From Polyporus tsugae (lineage: Eukaryota > Basidiomycota > Agaricomycetes > Polyporales > Polyporaceae), in the NCBI GenBank assembly GCA_024305745.1, contig JAHRBS010000008.1, positions 372,001 through 436,000 on the forward strand: DNA of 64,000 bases. Reading direction: 5' to 3'. Below the pieces are notes generated by a model. It did not search any database and was not told the origin of the DNA. It saw only the letters and a list, made by a program, of their open reading frames with translations. Made by a program: the position numbers and the translations under genes. Of the stretch, positions 46,267-56,184 are shown in pieces. Each line of letters begins with the position of its first letter. Position 1 is the stretch's first letter.

Positions 46267-47331
46267 TCAACAAATTAAACTCTCCCTGTTCCCCCGCTGA
46301 TGAAACGATAGCGCGTCCCCAAAGCACTTCCCCTTCTCCCTCTGCAGGTGACGACTAAGCGCATCGCGTCGGCTGAACGCCTTCCTGCACCCCCCGATCA
46401 TCATTATCCCATCGAAGTTGAAGACCTGCGCCGCCGCACGGTCGCAGCCGGCACGCCGAGCTCGATCGCGTTCAGCACGGGCACCCCGCAGCACACCCAA
46501 TCCGCGACGTCTGCGCCACGCGTATGAGTCTTGATGTGTCGCTTGAGGTCGGGCGAGCGGTGGTTGAGCTGGACGTATGGGCAGTAGGGACACTGCCAGG
46601 TCTTGACTGGGACTGGGGTCGCAGTGTGCGCAGGGTGTGCGCAGGTGCATTCCGTCGCTGGGACGCGACGACGATCGAGGATGTCCGCGGGGACGGCTCG
46701 GGAGAAGGAGAGGGATAGGGAGAAGACGAGCGATGGGCTGCACGAAGGCGAGCGCGGGAGGATTGGGACGTTGCGGCGGCCGAGTAATTGATCTTAGGAT
46801 CGTGATCGTAGAGGAGGGGAGGGTATATGAGATCTGGGGAAATGCACGATGTTGTCGTTTCGGGAGGAGCTTGCTCGAATACTGGCGAGACGGTGGATTG
46901 GGATGGGGCGGTCGCGTGCGGGTATGGGTGAGAGACATTGAGGGACTGTGGAGGGAGTTGAATAGCCTCTGTGGGATGATGGACGAAACTCGCGACGATT
47001 GCATGGGGACTAAGGTACAGGGACTAGGCGGACTAGTACTTGAGACTTCAGCGGCAATGCTTTGGATGAAAGTCAGCACTGGTAGCAATTCGAATAGGGA
47101 CAACACTCACAATGCTTCAAAAAGGGCTCGATCGGCATCAGAGTATGCCCCGAGTTCGATGTACTCGCCGGACCATCCTTCAGCCGAGGACAAAGCGTCT
47201 TCATAGAGGCCGGATGCATAGTCGGCATACAGATAGTTAGATGACGGTATGGCACCGGAGCAGGCACTAGCGGAGGTGGAGGAGTAGGCATCGGTTGCAG
47301 TGTGGATGGAGGAGTACGCGAACGGATTCAT
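46267..47331 (-). pseudogene. C2H2 zinc-finger (CCGVP-type) gene, copy 1, frame changes
   Basis: ATG 47331 opens MNPFAYSSIHTATDAYSSTS..., an acidic, Tyr/Ser-rich activation-domain-like exon, to a GTGAGT donor at 47110. After an intron, the DNA-binding part reads VKTWQCPYCPYVQL and SPDLKRHIKTHTRG (a C2-H2 finger), then ADWVCCGVPVLNAIELGVPA. One base out of frame follows AQVFNFDGIMMIGGCRKAFS and RRDALSRHLQREKGKC, the second conserved block, and the end SFHQRGNRESLIC (stop 46267-46269). The frame slip lies near 46.44 kb, and the linker before the finger also changes frame. Members of this fungal family are presumed nuclear transcription factors. It is the least damaged of three copies and could still be functional if a small intron or an assembly error explains the slip. 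Confidence 0.65.
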
Positions 47332-48139
47332 CCTGAAGGGAGGAGAGTACAGGGTGGGGGATTGGGGGTCCTGATGGATAGCGAGTCGTCCATGGGTGCC
47401 CGAGCTTTTATGCCAGACAAACGAGAAGGAGATCCGTATCCTTGGGTGAGGGGAACACGGTCGGCAACGCTGCTTTGAACGTTGACGGAGGGCCAGGAGG
47501 ACGGTGGTGCGGAGCGAGGCCGGGTGGGACAAACAAGCATCGACACTGTATGCGTCCATCGTCCCACGGTGTCCTTTGATCTCGCCTCGGAGCCGTCAAC
47601 TACGTGCTCATTCCAGAGAGTCGCATTTGCGACACCATCCTCCTCCCTCCTCCTGCTCACCGTCAACGCGTTAATTGACGAACTAGCTTTTGTCCAACGC
47701 ATTCGCTACATCCAAGGGTCCAAATGCCCCCCTCGTTTGTCTAGCACAAAATCCCGGGTTCCCATGGCCGCAACGACACCCATCGGACCCTCTGCAATTC
47801 TCGTTCTGCCGCCATGAAATGCTCTCCCTCCTTCGCCTCTACTGTACCCGGTTCGCTCATCAAAATTCCAGCGCCTTCTTCCACATTAACTGCTGTCTGC
47901 AATGACGAAAGGGCGTTGCCATCCGCCTCGGAAGGCTTTTCCGTTGACCCTCAGTCCGCGACATCGTAGTCCTCATGCTTGCTGGATGGTGGAATACAGT
48001 ACTGAGCCAGAGCCGGCATGGAGATATGATGCTAACCTCAACAAAACCTTGTGAGTGATTCCGTGGCGTGCGTTGTCTAGTCATGTCTCATAATACTTAC
48101 ACTACGCCAAAGCTTGACCGGCGAGCTCGCCCATACCGA

Positions 48140-48780
48140 CGGGCTTCCTCACCAACTCCTGGTACCCGCACACTCGTCAAACGCACCGACCCGACCCGTC
48201 TGGACGCATTATGTCTCCTCAAGCTTCGCCGTCTAGCCACCTCGACGCAGCTCCCAGTGCGTTTTATCTTTTCATTACGAGGCATCCAAGCCGACCATAT
48301 CCCAGCCCCCGCCTATAATCCCCGCACGCACGCGATCATGCACGGCACCGTAGACTGCGCACCCCTGCATCGATGCCCCTCTTTATCCCGAAAATATGGT
48401 GGTCGACGAAAGCTCGATCTCAAAGCATTCGTGGCACCCACACGGTGACGGTCGCGCGCCGTCGTATTTCCCATCGCCATCGCCATCGCGATCCATTGAG
48501 CCGTATTCCCGCCTTTCCTCAAGGCTCGTCGCATGCCGCTGTCGGAATGCGCCCGCTTCCTCCCCATCAACCGCAATCTCTTCCAACCTCTGGAGGTGCC
48601 CCCGCTGGACCTCAAGCGACACATCGAGACTCGTACGCGCGGCGCGGACATCGCGGACTGGCTTGCTGTGGAGTTCCCGTTGAGATCGCGATCGAGCTTC
48701 AGGCCCCTTTTGCTCCCTGGCGTGAGTGATCGCTGTCCACACGTCGAGGACGAGGGGCGGGCGCGTACCGCATGCTGATC
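48140..48780 (+). pseudogene. C2H2 zinc-finger gene, copy 2, truncated and frameshifted
   Basis: Related to the copy at 46-47 kb. CCGCTGGACCTCAAGCGACA encodes LDLKRHIETRTRGADIADW, matching the finger's second half. A one-base deletion then changes frame, and CCGVPVEIAIELQ follows. The segment with the second zinc Cys and the linker is missing (WRCPR runs into the LDLKR block), and the first zinc His-x3-His has become H-x3-R. There is no second block (GGC...FSRRDA). Upstream sequence (ACCAACTCCTGGTACCCGCA) also matches the upstream part of copy 3. Non-functional. Confidence 0.7.
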
Positions 48781-48798
48781 CTCATGGCGTCCTCTTAG

Positions 48799-49016
48799 AT
48801 TTGCTTGCCCTCTATTTGCGGGGTCATATGCACGACGACTGCCGATTGCTGCACGAACGTCCCGAACACCACGTTCACTTGCGAGCTTCTCCCTGGCCAG
48901 AACGTCGGGGTGAGTGCCAACTGGCTGCTTTTGATGTGTTTCTGTCCTTGTGGCGCGCTGAACGTTCTGCTAACTCAACTTGGTCACGAGAGGGTTGCAT
49001 TCCTCAAGCGGTTTGA
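48799..49016 (+). CDS. Cys-rich small protein, last two exons
   Basis: Exons 48799-48909 and 48993-49016 join through an 83-bp intron with a GTGAGT donor and a CTAAC branch site about 20 bases before the AG, ending GGCIPQAV. The peptide ICLPSICGVICTTTADCCTN, then TTFTCELLPGQNVG, has seven Cys in 40 residues, including a CC pair, in the style of small secreted Cys-rich proteins of mushrooms. An acceptor (CTCTTAG) precedes the first exon, but no exon with a signal peptide is found upstream, where a zinc-finger fragment now lies. It may be a truncated gene. The spacing does not fit hydrophobins. No function is assigned. Confidence 0.45.
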
Positions 49017-49380
49017 GGAGGAGAGAATCGGATGCTCCCCGTACCACGTCGACCGACTCTGCCAGTTCTTGAAAGTCTGTGCTTTGTATGATAGTTAATG
49101 ATACAGTGCCCGTGTATACGTGTGTATTCAGAAAAATCGTAGTGTTCGTGTCATTCGTGGTTGTGATCTACAAGTTTCCGACCATTGACACGACCAAATT
49201 GCTGAGAAGCGCGCGGTAGAAAACCAGTTACAGTATCAGGCCAACGGTGCTGAGGCGGAGCACCCAAACCTCAGGTTTTCCGAGCATCAAGACTCAAGAC
49301 AGACAGGGACCGCGAAAGCCAGACGCTCCACATCCCAACGCTCCTCCCCCAATGCTCCGAAAAACGACGCTGCATCCTGT

Positions 49381-51239
49381 TCACCCGGACCGCGACCACA
49401 CAGGCCAGTCCCGACGGATGTCGGCGGGCAGACCGTATTTCTCCGGATACCACACCATCCAGTCGACTTCCTCCGGGCGTTCTCCTGACGGTATTCCCAT
49501 GGGGACCACCTCGTCCACAACACCCTCCAGCGCGATGAGGTTGCGCACGTCGTCCCAGCGCAATTCGGGAGCCTGCGACTCCGGAACCCTATAGGCAACG
49601 ACCGCTCGGCGGACGGGGAAGCCCAGAGCCGCACGCGCGGCGAGCGCCGCTTTGAGGCCGGCCGCATCCGCTCCCAGTTCGTTCGAATTCAGCATGACCC
49701 ACAGCGTCTCCAAAGCGGGGTAGGGGATCGCGCTCGCGCCCGCGCGTGCCGATGACGGCTCGGCGGACGGCTGGAGGAGAAGTTGGAGGCCAGCTTCGAG
49801 TTCCGCCCTCTTTTCTCCTATGGTGGATATGAGTTTGATGTTAGGGAAAATCGGGGGAAGCGCCTCCGTCAGTAGGCTGAGCCCCTTCAGGGAAGCGTCT
49901 TGGTTGTAGTGGATGCGGAGCTCCGTGGTCCAGGCGAAGGTGTCAGGGCGTGCGCGCAAGAACGCTAGCAAGCTCTCGGCGTCGAGCGATCCCATGCATG
50001 TGTGGGCGGGCGCCGGGGGGAAAAGGAGCCGGAGAGAGCCCTTCGGAAACACCACCTGCAGAACAACGCCGTCCCATTCCCACAAGTCGTCAGAGACCCG
50101 GAGGGCCAAGTGGGAAACGCGGTCCTTGTCAGGGATGTGGCGACGAACACTATCCAGAAAGGCACAATTAGTGCTACTAGATGGCCAGGGGACGCTGAGG
50201 TAGAGGTGGCAAGTGGATGGGATGGTAATGTGAGAGAGAAGGAAATCCACATTCGTAACGTCCGCTGGCTCTCCGGGGTTTGGGATATACTCGAAGGACA
50301 AGTGACGTAAGCGGGGAAGGGACACTGGAGTCTCTAAACCATGGGTGTTGTGGGATGAGGTCGCAGTCGCAAACCACGGGGCATGGCATACGTGGATCTC
50401 CTCCAGCCTAGGGGTACCAGAGACGAAGTTGAGCAGGTCCCACAGATCCCAGTAGACGGGGTGTTCGTGTTCGTCGCCCAAACATAAAGTTAGAGAGGAT
50501 AGCGCAGGGAAATCGTTCGCAGGGAGGAACGAGAAGCCACTAAGACAGAGAAAGCGCAGTCTAGTGCCGCCCCCGGAGAAGAAAGGCAGGAAACGAGCCT
50601 GACCCAGTGGCGTGCTAGAACTAGAAGCTGATAGATTGGCTACAAGCAAGCATTTCTCGAGTGCATTCGCATCGAATGACTTGAGAACCTCGCAAAGTTC
50701 TCTGTCGGAGAAATCAGCGACGTGACACAGCTCCCGTATCCGAGGCGCATTCCTGAACAAGAGTTCCGTCATCCTTGGGTCAACTTCAGAGCTCGCGAGA
50801 TGAATCTTTAGCTCGAGAGACGGATCCTCCGGTAGGTATATGCTGTGGCGGAGGTAGAATTCGGTGTCGTCCTCGGAACTGGTAGTCGAGACGGTGGTCC
50901 ACAGCGTCGGCGTCGCGAGCGCAAGTTCACGCCAGGATCTGCACACTTTCGGAAGTGCATGGAGGTCTTCGACGATGGTCTGCGCGAACGGCCAGTGCCC
51001 GCCTGTCTCGAAACCGTCGTAGGACTGCGTTCCAGGGACAAGGGTGAATATATGCGCCAAGATTTCAGGAGGAAGCCTATTGATTGGACAAGCCGTGTTG
51101 AAGAGTGTCTTTACGATGATGAGTCCTTCGTGGAACGCAGCTTGGAGGGATCGTAGCTGGATGGTGATCAGGGATGCTTGTCGGTCAGACAGCGTAGTCG
51201 CGAAAGGAACAAGACCTCGACCTCACCTGGCCTGGACAT
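49381..51239 (-). CDS. F-box protein, 602 residues
   Basis: CDS is complement(join(49381..51176, 51227..51239)). A 13-base first exon (MSRP) joins through a 50-bp intron (GTGAGG donor, CTGAC branch, ACAAG acceptor) to ASLITIQLRSLQAAFHEGLI. The F-box follows at about residues 30-90: CPINRLPPEILAHIFTLVPG, then LPKVCRSWRELALATPTLWT (the 'C-R-S-W-R-x-L-A-x-x-T-P-x-L-W' signature). The rest is an irregular LRR-like body (LRFLCLSGFSFLPANDFPAL, LRHLSFEYIPN, WTTELRIHYNQ, ALETLWVMLN) ending DIRRDWPVWSRSG. Expected role: substrate adaptor of an SCF ubiquitin ligase. No internal stop. The tiny first exon is inferred from phase and splice signals; a frame upstream (51240-51405) is also open but unrelated. 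Confidence 0.85.
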
Positions 51240-51439
51240 CTATAGTGGCACAAGTTCACCGTCAGTTTCAGCGTCACTTTGCAAGAGTAAATTTGGTGCC
51301 ACGCACTTCTCGGCGCCCAACAGTTTGAGGGTCTCGACGTCCTGAAAGACACTCTTGGTCAGGAGTTCCAGCTTGTCGAGCCCCATTTCGCGACCTGGAG
51401 TAGCCATGAAGGGCCGCGGAGAGTCTTGAGAGAAGAACA

Positions 51440-52110
51440 TTATGTCGACAATACTGACGCTCTTCACCAACTCCTCGCACCCGCACACTCGCCCGACGCG
51501 TCGACGTTATTGTAGGCGACCGCACCTTGGGCCCATATGTCTCCTTCCACTTCTTTGTCCAGCTCCTTCCGCATGGCTCCGAGGACGTTGCATCTCTTCA
51601 CTGGCAGTGCAACGCATACCACCCGCCCACGTTCAGACATCCGCCCGCGTTCAGACCCCCGTTCAGACCCCCGCCCGCACCTCCCGATACAAGTTATCCA
51701 TCCCCAGCCATCCTCAGAGCTCATCGCATGTCGGCGGAGAAAGGAACCTGTCTCGCGGTTGTGGGTGACCTCCAGCGTGACCTTGTCGTTGCGCTCCAAC
51801 CGATGAAAGTGTCTCCGCTGCAAGCATGTCCAGCGCAATCAACCCTCACTCGACCTCCAGCACCACATAGAGACCCGTACACGTTGCGGACTGGGTCTAC
51901 TGTCCTAGCCCCGTCGAGAACGCGATCGAGCTCTGGGTCCCCGCGGCGGTTTTGCGTGGCATGGGGCCCGTGCGGCGTGTTCGTCTTCCGGGCGGGCTGA
52001 AGCGCTGACGGTCGAACAATGTTCAGTCGGCGTGATGGGCTCAAGCACTACCTGACGATGAGGCAGGGTGTGTTTTGGGGACGCGCTGTTGATGCATCAG
52101 CCTGGAAACC
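51440..52110 (+). pseudogene. C2H2 zinc-finger gene, copy 3, heavily decayed
   Basis: Collinear with the other two copies. Upstream 5' sequence (CACCAACTCCTCGCACCCGC) is shared with copy 2. KCLRCKHVQRNQPSLDLQHH and IETRTR form the finger, directly preceded by TGA. In another frame comes VADWVYCPSPVENAIELWVP (CCGVP now YCPSP), in a third VFVF, and finally MFSRRDGLKHYLTMRQGVFW, the second block with its zinc His replaced by Tyr. A deletion removes the 'GAD' residues. Imperfect 12-13 bp tandem repeats (GTTCAGACCCCC) lie at about 51630-51685. Non-functional. Confidence 0.7.
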
Positions 52111-52392
52111 TGGAGAACTGAGTCGGACGATCCTCGCACTCGTGTATATGTACTATTCCCGTACGTCTCTATATTTGGGGCTGCCAATCCACTGCTCTTC
52201 GTCACCTTCCCGAGAACGAGGCTTCCTTCGGCGGGGCAAGCCAGAGAAGCCCTCACCCTCATGGTTATGACGGCATCCTGCCGTCGAACACACCGTCGAA
52301 CACGAGTAACCCCTTGCCCACACTAGCTATCGCACCCAGATCGCCCGTCCACCTCTCTCAATCCACAACCTCTCACCGTAGCATCGACATCC

Positions 52393-53770
52393 ATGCAGCT
52401 CCCCGCGAATGGTTGCGAGGCTATCCCAGCCGACAGCGACCAGACCCCCCGCTGTCCCGATCGCGCTATCAGCTCTCTCAAGTTTTGTCGCGAACATGCC
52501 GAGGAACACTGCGCGCTTGAGGAGCGGGAGCGGACCGCCGCCCGCGACGCCGACCGACTCAAGCCTGTCGTAGAGGATATGGTCGCTGAGGGTGCGGAAG
52601 CGTACATCCGAATGAGGGACGTCAGGAAGGACGAGCGAGTCGTCCGGCTGTATTCGGAGTCGCTGGAGCGGCAGATCGGTGCTGCGGTAGCCCTCCAGCG
52701 TCGCTTCTTCTCGGAAGGTGAGTTTTCTTCCATCCCCCAAGAACTCAGCAATTCTAATGCTAAAGGATAGGGGAAGTTCGCGACAGCGAGGGTGTGGACG
52801 TGCTGGAGGAGCGCAAGAGGAGCGTGGGGGCGTTCATGACCGCGCTGCAGGAACGAGCAGACACGCTCGAACGCGAGCTCGAGCGAGAACAAAAGGCGGT
52901 CTCTCCGCCCTCCAACGATCCAGCACCGGTCCCGGTCCCAGTCCCCAATGTCGATCGGCCTCCCGCTTACCCGATCCTCGACATCCCGCACCCGCCTTGC
53001 GCTTGCACGGCCGATTCGAGCGACAAGAGTCCCACTCCCCGTGGTCCGCCTGGGCGATGTACTGCACTGAGGCTGAGAGACGGACAAAGGTGTACGTGGA
53101 CGTGCGTGTCAGGCCAGCGATTCTGCAGGATCCACTGCGTCGCGCACGGGACGGTCGTGATCCCGCATAAGGTCAAGGAAGGCATGCTGGAGGCCCAGCG
53201 GATGAAGATCGTGCGAGGGGAGGGTGAGAAGGCGCGCCACATCGAATGCGTGAAGACGTATCTCGCGCAGTTGGAGGACATGGTGGGTGTCGTCGAGGAT
53301 CACCAACGCCTATTTTCGTGCAGATGTGAGTACGGGGTTTTCGTTTTCGTCTATGGTCGTCATGATGACCATGCTCCACACGCCGTATAGCGCCGGAGAG
53401 CCACAGTGCCCTTCTGAAAAATTTGAGGAACCGGCGCACCGGCGCAGGCTTGCTGCTCGGAGAGCTGAGCGGGAGGAAGGACGCCAGGATCGCGGAGAAT
53501 CAAGGCCAGGCAGAGACTTGGGCGACAGAGTATTTGGCCGAGATGAAGCTGAAGGACGCGGCTGAACGCCGCAAGGCAGCAGAGGATTTTCTGACTGTAA
53601 GCCGTCCAGTTTGTCGTATATAACGAGAATCATGCTAACCCTACCTCAAGGGCGCAATGGTCGGTGGCGCAATGACATGGTTCGGCGTCCCATGGGCTCG
53701 AAGTGCGGTCGCGGGCGTGGTCTCCTCGCTCGTGGTGAGGAAGGCGCGAGACGGTGGTGATGATTCATGA
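52393..53770 (+). CDS. Unknown protein with duplicated Cys/His motif, coiled coils and a C-terminal membrane segment
   Basis: The gene is join(52393..52717, 52771..53325, 53391..53596, 53651..53770), 401 residues; all three introns (53, 65, 54 bp) keep phase. The N-terminus (NGCEAIPADSDQTPRCPDRA, then LKFCREHAEEH) and the middle (GRCTALRLRDGQRCTWTCVS, then GQRFCRIHC) share a C-x(7-12)-R/P-C-x(8-9)-F-C-x2-H pattern, likely two small zinc-binding modules. Between and after are helical, charged segments (RADTLERELEREQKAVS; AERRKAAEDFL). The last exon is hydrophobic with Gly/Ala/Val (GAMVGGAMTWFGVPW, AVAGVVSSLVV), a probable tail anchor with a basic cytosolic end. A Pro/Val linker (PAPVPVPVPNV) separates the halves. 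The role is unknown. The pattern resembles the R-C...yC..H modules of DUF5763-type proteins, with low certainty. Confidence 0.75.
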
Positions 53771-54673
53771 TCGCAGAACGAGATGTATTGAGGGAGTGAT
53801 AGTGTACATCACAATGTATGAGACCACCAACGTCGGCCTCGCACGTCGCCTGTCGCCCATCTATCATTTTCAAGCGGACTTCGCTGTGACGCTGAAGGAC
53901 AGAATTGGTGCATTCGAGAGGGGAGCAGCGAGTGATGGCGAGAAAGTGATTGGACCATCCACTGGAGGAAGCGGACGCGAGTGAGAACATGAAACGTACC
54001 AAGAGAGGTTCGAGCCACATGGCCATGGGTGCAAGGGGACTTTTCCACGCATGTTGCGAGGTTGAAATCAAAGTTGTGAGATGGTATGGCATCGACTGAG
54101 AGATAGATACCTGATTCACGAAGGTATGCGTCATGAGAAACCGAAAACGCTGCCATCGCGAACCTGCTGAGAGGGAACAATTGACGAGACGAGCAGGAAG
54201 ACGTGGGGCCGACCATGGACATTTATCAGCTAGTGTACTGCCTTTGACCACTGCTTAACTTCACGAACGCGAAAGAGAGTTATGGTACGCACCTAACATA
54301 CAGATGAATAGCCTTCATGTTTCCACCCTCAAACCCCCACGTTTCCGAATCCGTTTGTAACCCTGACCTGAATTTCTCTGTAGCTTGGAGTTGACGTGAC
54401 GTGAGGGACGGATGTTGCTGACTTTCCCTCTTTCATCCACGCTGGCATGATTTCATGTTACTGAGACTCTGAGAGGGCGCAGGAAGACGAAGAGAACACA
54501 GCTGACGAGTGGGAGTCAGGGAGGGAGACAATGTCGCAACAGACTGAAACGCCGTCGCCAAGGGAATGGTAATCTAATCCGAATCGTTTGTGCTGGCACG
54601 CGAGCACACTGCCACCACCTCCACCTGCTCTCAACGCTCACCGCATAACTCAACTGTCCCTTTGCTCGCCGTC
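53771..54673. other. Intergenic region
   Basis: No gene recognised. Minus-strand open frames (53646-54251) have no family features. Confidence 0.4.
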
Positions 54674-54874
54674 ATGGACATTTACCAGCACGTCTTTCGC
54701 GCATCGCTGAGCTCGCTGTCGAGGACCCCGCAGAGGCGTTTGAGGGTCCCGTTCATTAAAGCCGGGCAAGTGGTGAAGATGGTCCACGAAACCTTCAATG
54801 TCGTGCGGCCTCTGGTGCAAAACTCCCGCCACTGCGTACTCCTGACTTGTCCCTCTCTCAAACCCTCATCGTAG
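54674..54874 (+). CDS. Small hypothetical protein, 66 residues
   Basis: ATG 54674, preceded by a CT-rich leader, opens MDIYQHVFRASLSSLSRTPQ, then RRLRVPFIKAGQVVKMVHET and a C-terminal LTCPSLKPSS. It is basic, possibly helical, and has no signal peptide. No family is recognised. It could be the first exon of a longer gene or chance. Confidence 0.35.
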   Translation: MDIYQHVFRASLSSLSRTPQRRLRVPFIKAGQVVKMVHETFNVVRPLVQNSRHCVLLTCPSLKPSS

Positions 54875-54936
54875 TGTAAAGTAAAGGGCCCTTTGTTTGT
54901 TCCGAGGTACGCCCACACAGTCAAACAATAGGTGCA

Positions 54937-54942
54937 TATATA
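54937..54942 (+). promoter_or_regulatory. TATA-like box
   Basis: TATATA within GCATATATACC, 99 bp upstream of ATG 55041; a plausible core promoter spacing. Confidence 0.35.
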
Positions 54943-55040
54943 CCGGGCTGAACTCGCTCCCTCTCCCCCAGCGAAACCCCTCCTTCGGCGTCTGCTACAA
55001 CACGCCATATCACCATCTCAACTTCTCCACAACCTCGAGC

Positions 55041-55910
55041 ATGTACACGGACGGTCACCAGTTCATGCCACCTACGCCGCGTTTGCGAGGTGACAAGGAG
55101 CTCCCGCCGTGCCCCGACCTGGTGGGCCACCCCCAGCACGGTACTATGCCGTTCGTTGGGGGCTGGTCTCCCAGGTCCGTGTCGCACAGACGTGTCGCGC
55201 TATGCGTGCGTGCGAGCGATGCTTATGCGTTTTTGTCCCTCCAGTGTGCACCAAGCCTCCCAAGCGTCGTCCACCCCGGGGACCGCTTCGCTCCTCGTGC
55301 CCAAGACAGTGCGGTTCGCGGATACCACCGAGTATGCCGCCTACGGGCCGCTGCGCACCATTTGACGAATTTAGGTGTACTGATGTGATGTACCCAGCGC
55401 CGCTGGGCGCATGCACGATGTCTGGGGTGCAGCCAAACCCGTCATCCCCCGAATGAACCGCGTCCCGCACAACTTTGGCCCGTACAACGGTGCCGAGCGC
55501 ACCCGTCTCCCGCACAACCGTATCCCGCACAACGTGCTCGACGGTGGTGTCGGGTGAGATCCCATGATTGCCGTCGTCGCATCCTGTAGCTGCCCTGACA
55601 CCGATTCGACACGCAGAGCGCGTGGAGACCTTTACACGCCCTCTGACCCTAACCAATATGTACACTATGTATACGTCGGCCCGGAGACTGCGAGACGCTA
55701 CGAGCGGCCTGCTCGTCACGTCGAGTGTGTGCGCTCGTGCGTTCGAAGCGTCTCTCGTGCTGACCTTCTGCCCCTCCGCGTCGCCGTCACAGCAGCACGT
55801 GGGGACCCCCGTCCTCGTACTCGCGTTCTAGCTACGGGCCGAAAGAAGACCCGTTCCCGAAGATGTCCGTCTGGAGGCGCGTGGCTCGGATGATCATTTG
55901 CTGTGTTTAA
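55041..55910 (+). CDS. Multi-exon protein with RVxF-type motif (DUF6699-like N-terminus)
   Basis: Exon-like pieces in order: MYTDGHQFMPPTPRLRGDKE (from ATG 55041); after an acceptor near 55249, ASLLVPKTVRFADTTEYAAY (motif KTVRFAD at about 55302-55323); then MNRVPHNFGPYNGAERTRLP and HNRIPHNVLDGGVG up to a GTGAGA donor near 55553, with three TCCCGCACAAC repeats; RARGDLYTPSDPNQYVHYVY; and finally SSYSRSSYGPKEDPF and MSVWRRVARMIICCV with TAA near 55910. I could not prove every join. The N-terminal motif matches the DUF6699 genes elsewhere in the window, but the DUF6699 core is not seen. The basic, hydrophobic last segment may be a membrane-binding tail. Function unknown. Confidence 0.4.
55455..55542 (+). 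repeat. Imperfect tandem repeat in a probable exon
   Basis: Three copies of (G/C)T(C/A)TCCCGCACAAC-like sequence spaced 15-40 bases, encoding repeated R-(V/L/I)-P-H-N. Confidence 0.55.
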
Positions 55911-56184
55911 GGGCGGCTTGGACAGCGTTGTGAGGCTTCGCACGGCTGGGCGATGTACGAGGTAAGCCGAACTATTCTAAAACGGTTCAATAGTTGACGA
56001 CTCGATGTCTTCTTTCAGTATAGCTATACCGCTTCCTTTCTTTCTTCGTGGTCGCGATACGCATCGGATATAGACCACAATCACCACATACCCATACCCC
56101 GCTGCTACCCGCGCCGCCCTGTGAGGACATTCCTTCGGATGTCGGTGTCTGAGCTTCGTGCAGCGCAACCCAGGCGCGCGGTCA

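Noticed and set aside
46524..47206. Plus-strand frames across the zinc-finger gene
   Set aside because: Antisense shadows of copy 1; the finger motifs are on the minus strand.
48799..49016. Hydrophobin call for the Cys-rich peptide
   Set aside because: Hydrophobins have eight Cys with two CC pairs in a fixed spacing; only one CC pair and seven Cys are present.
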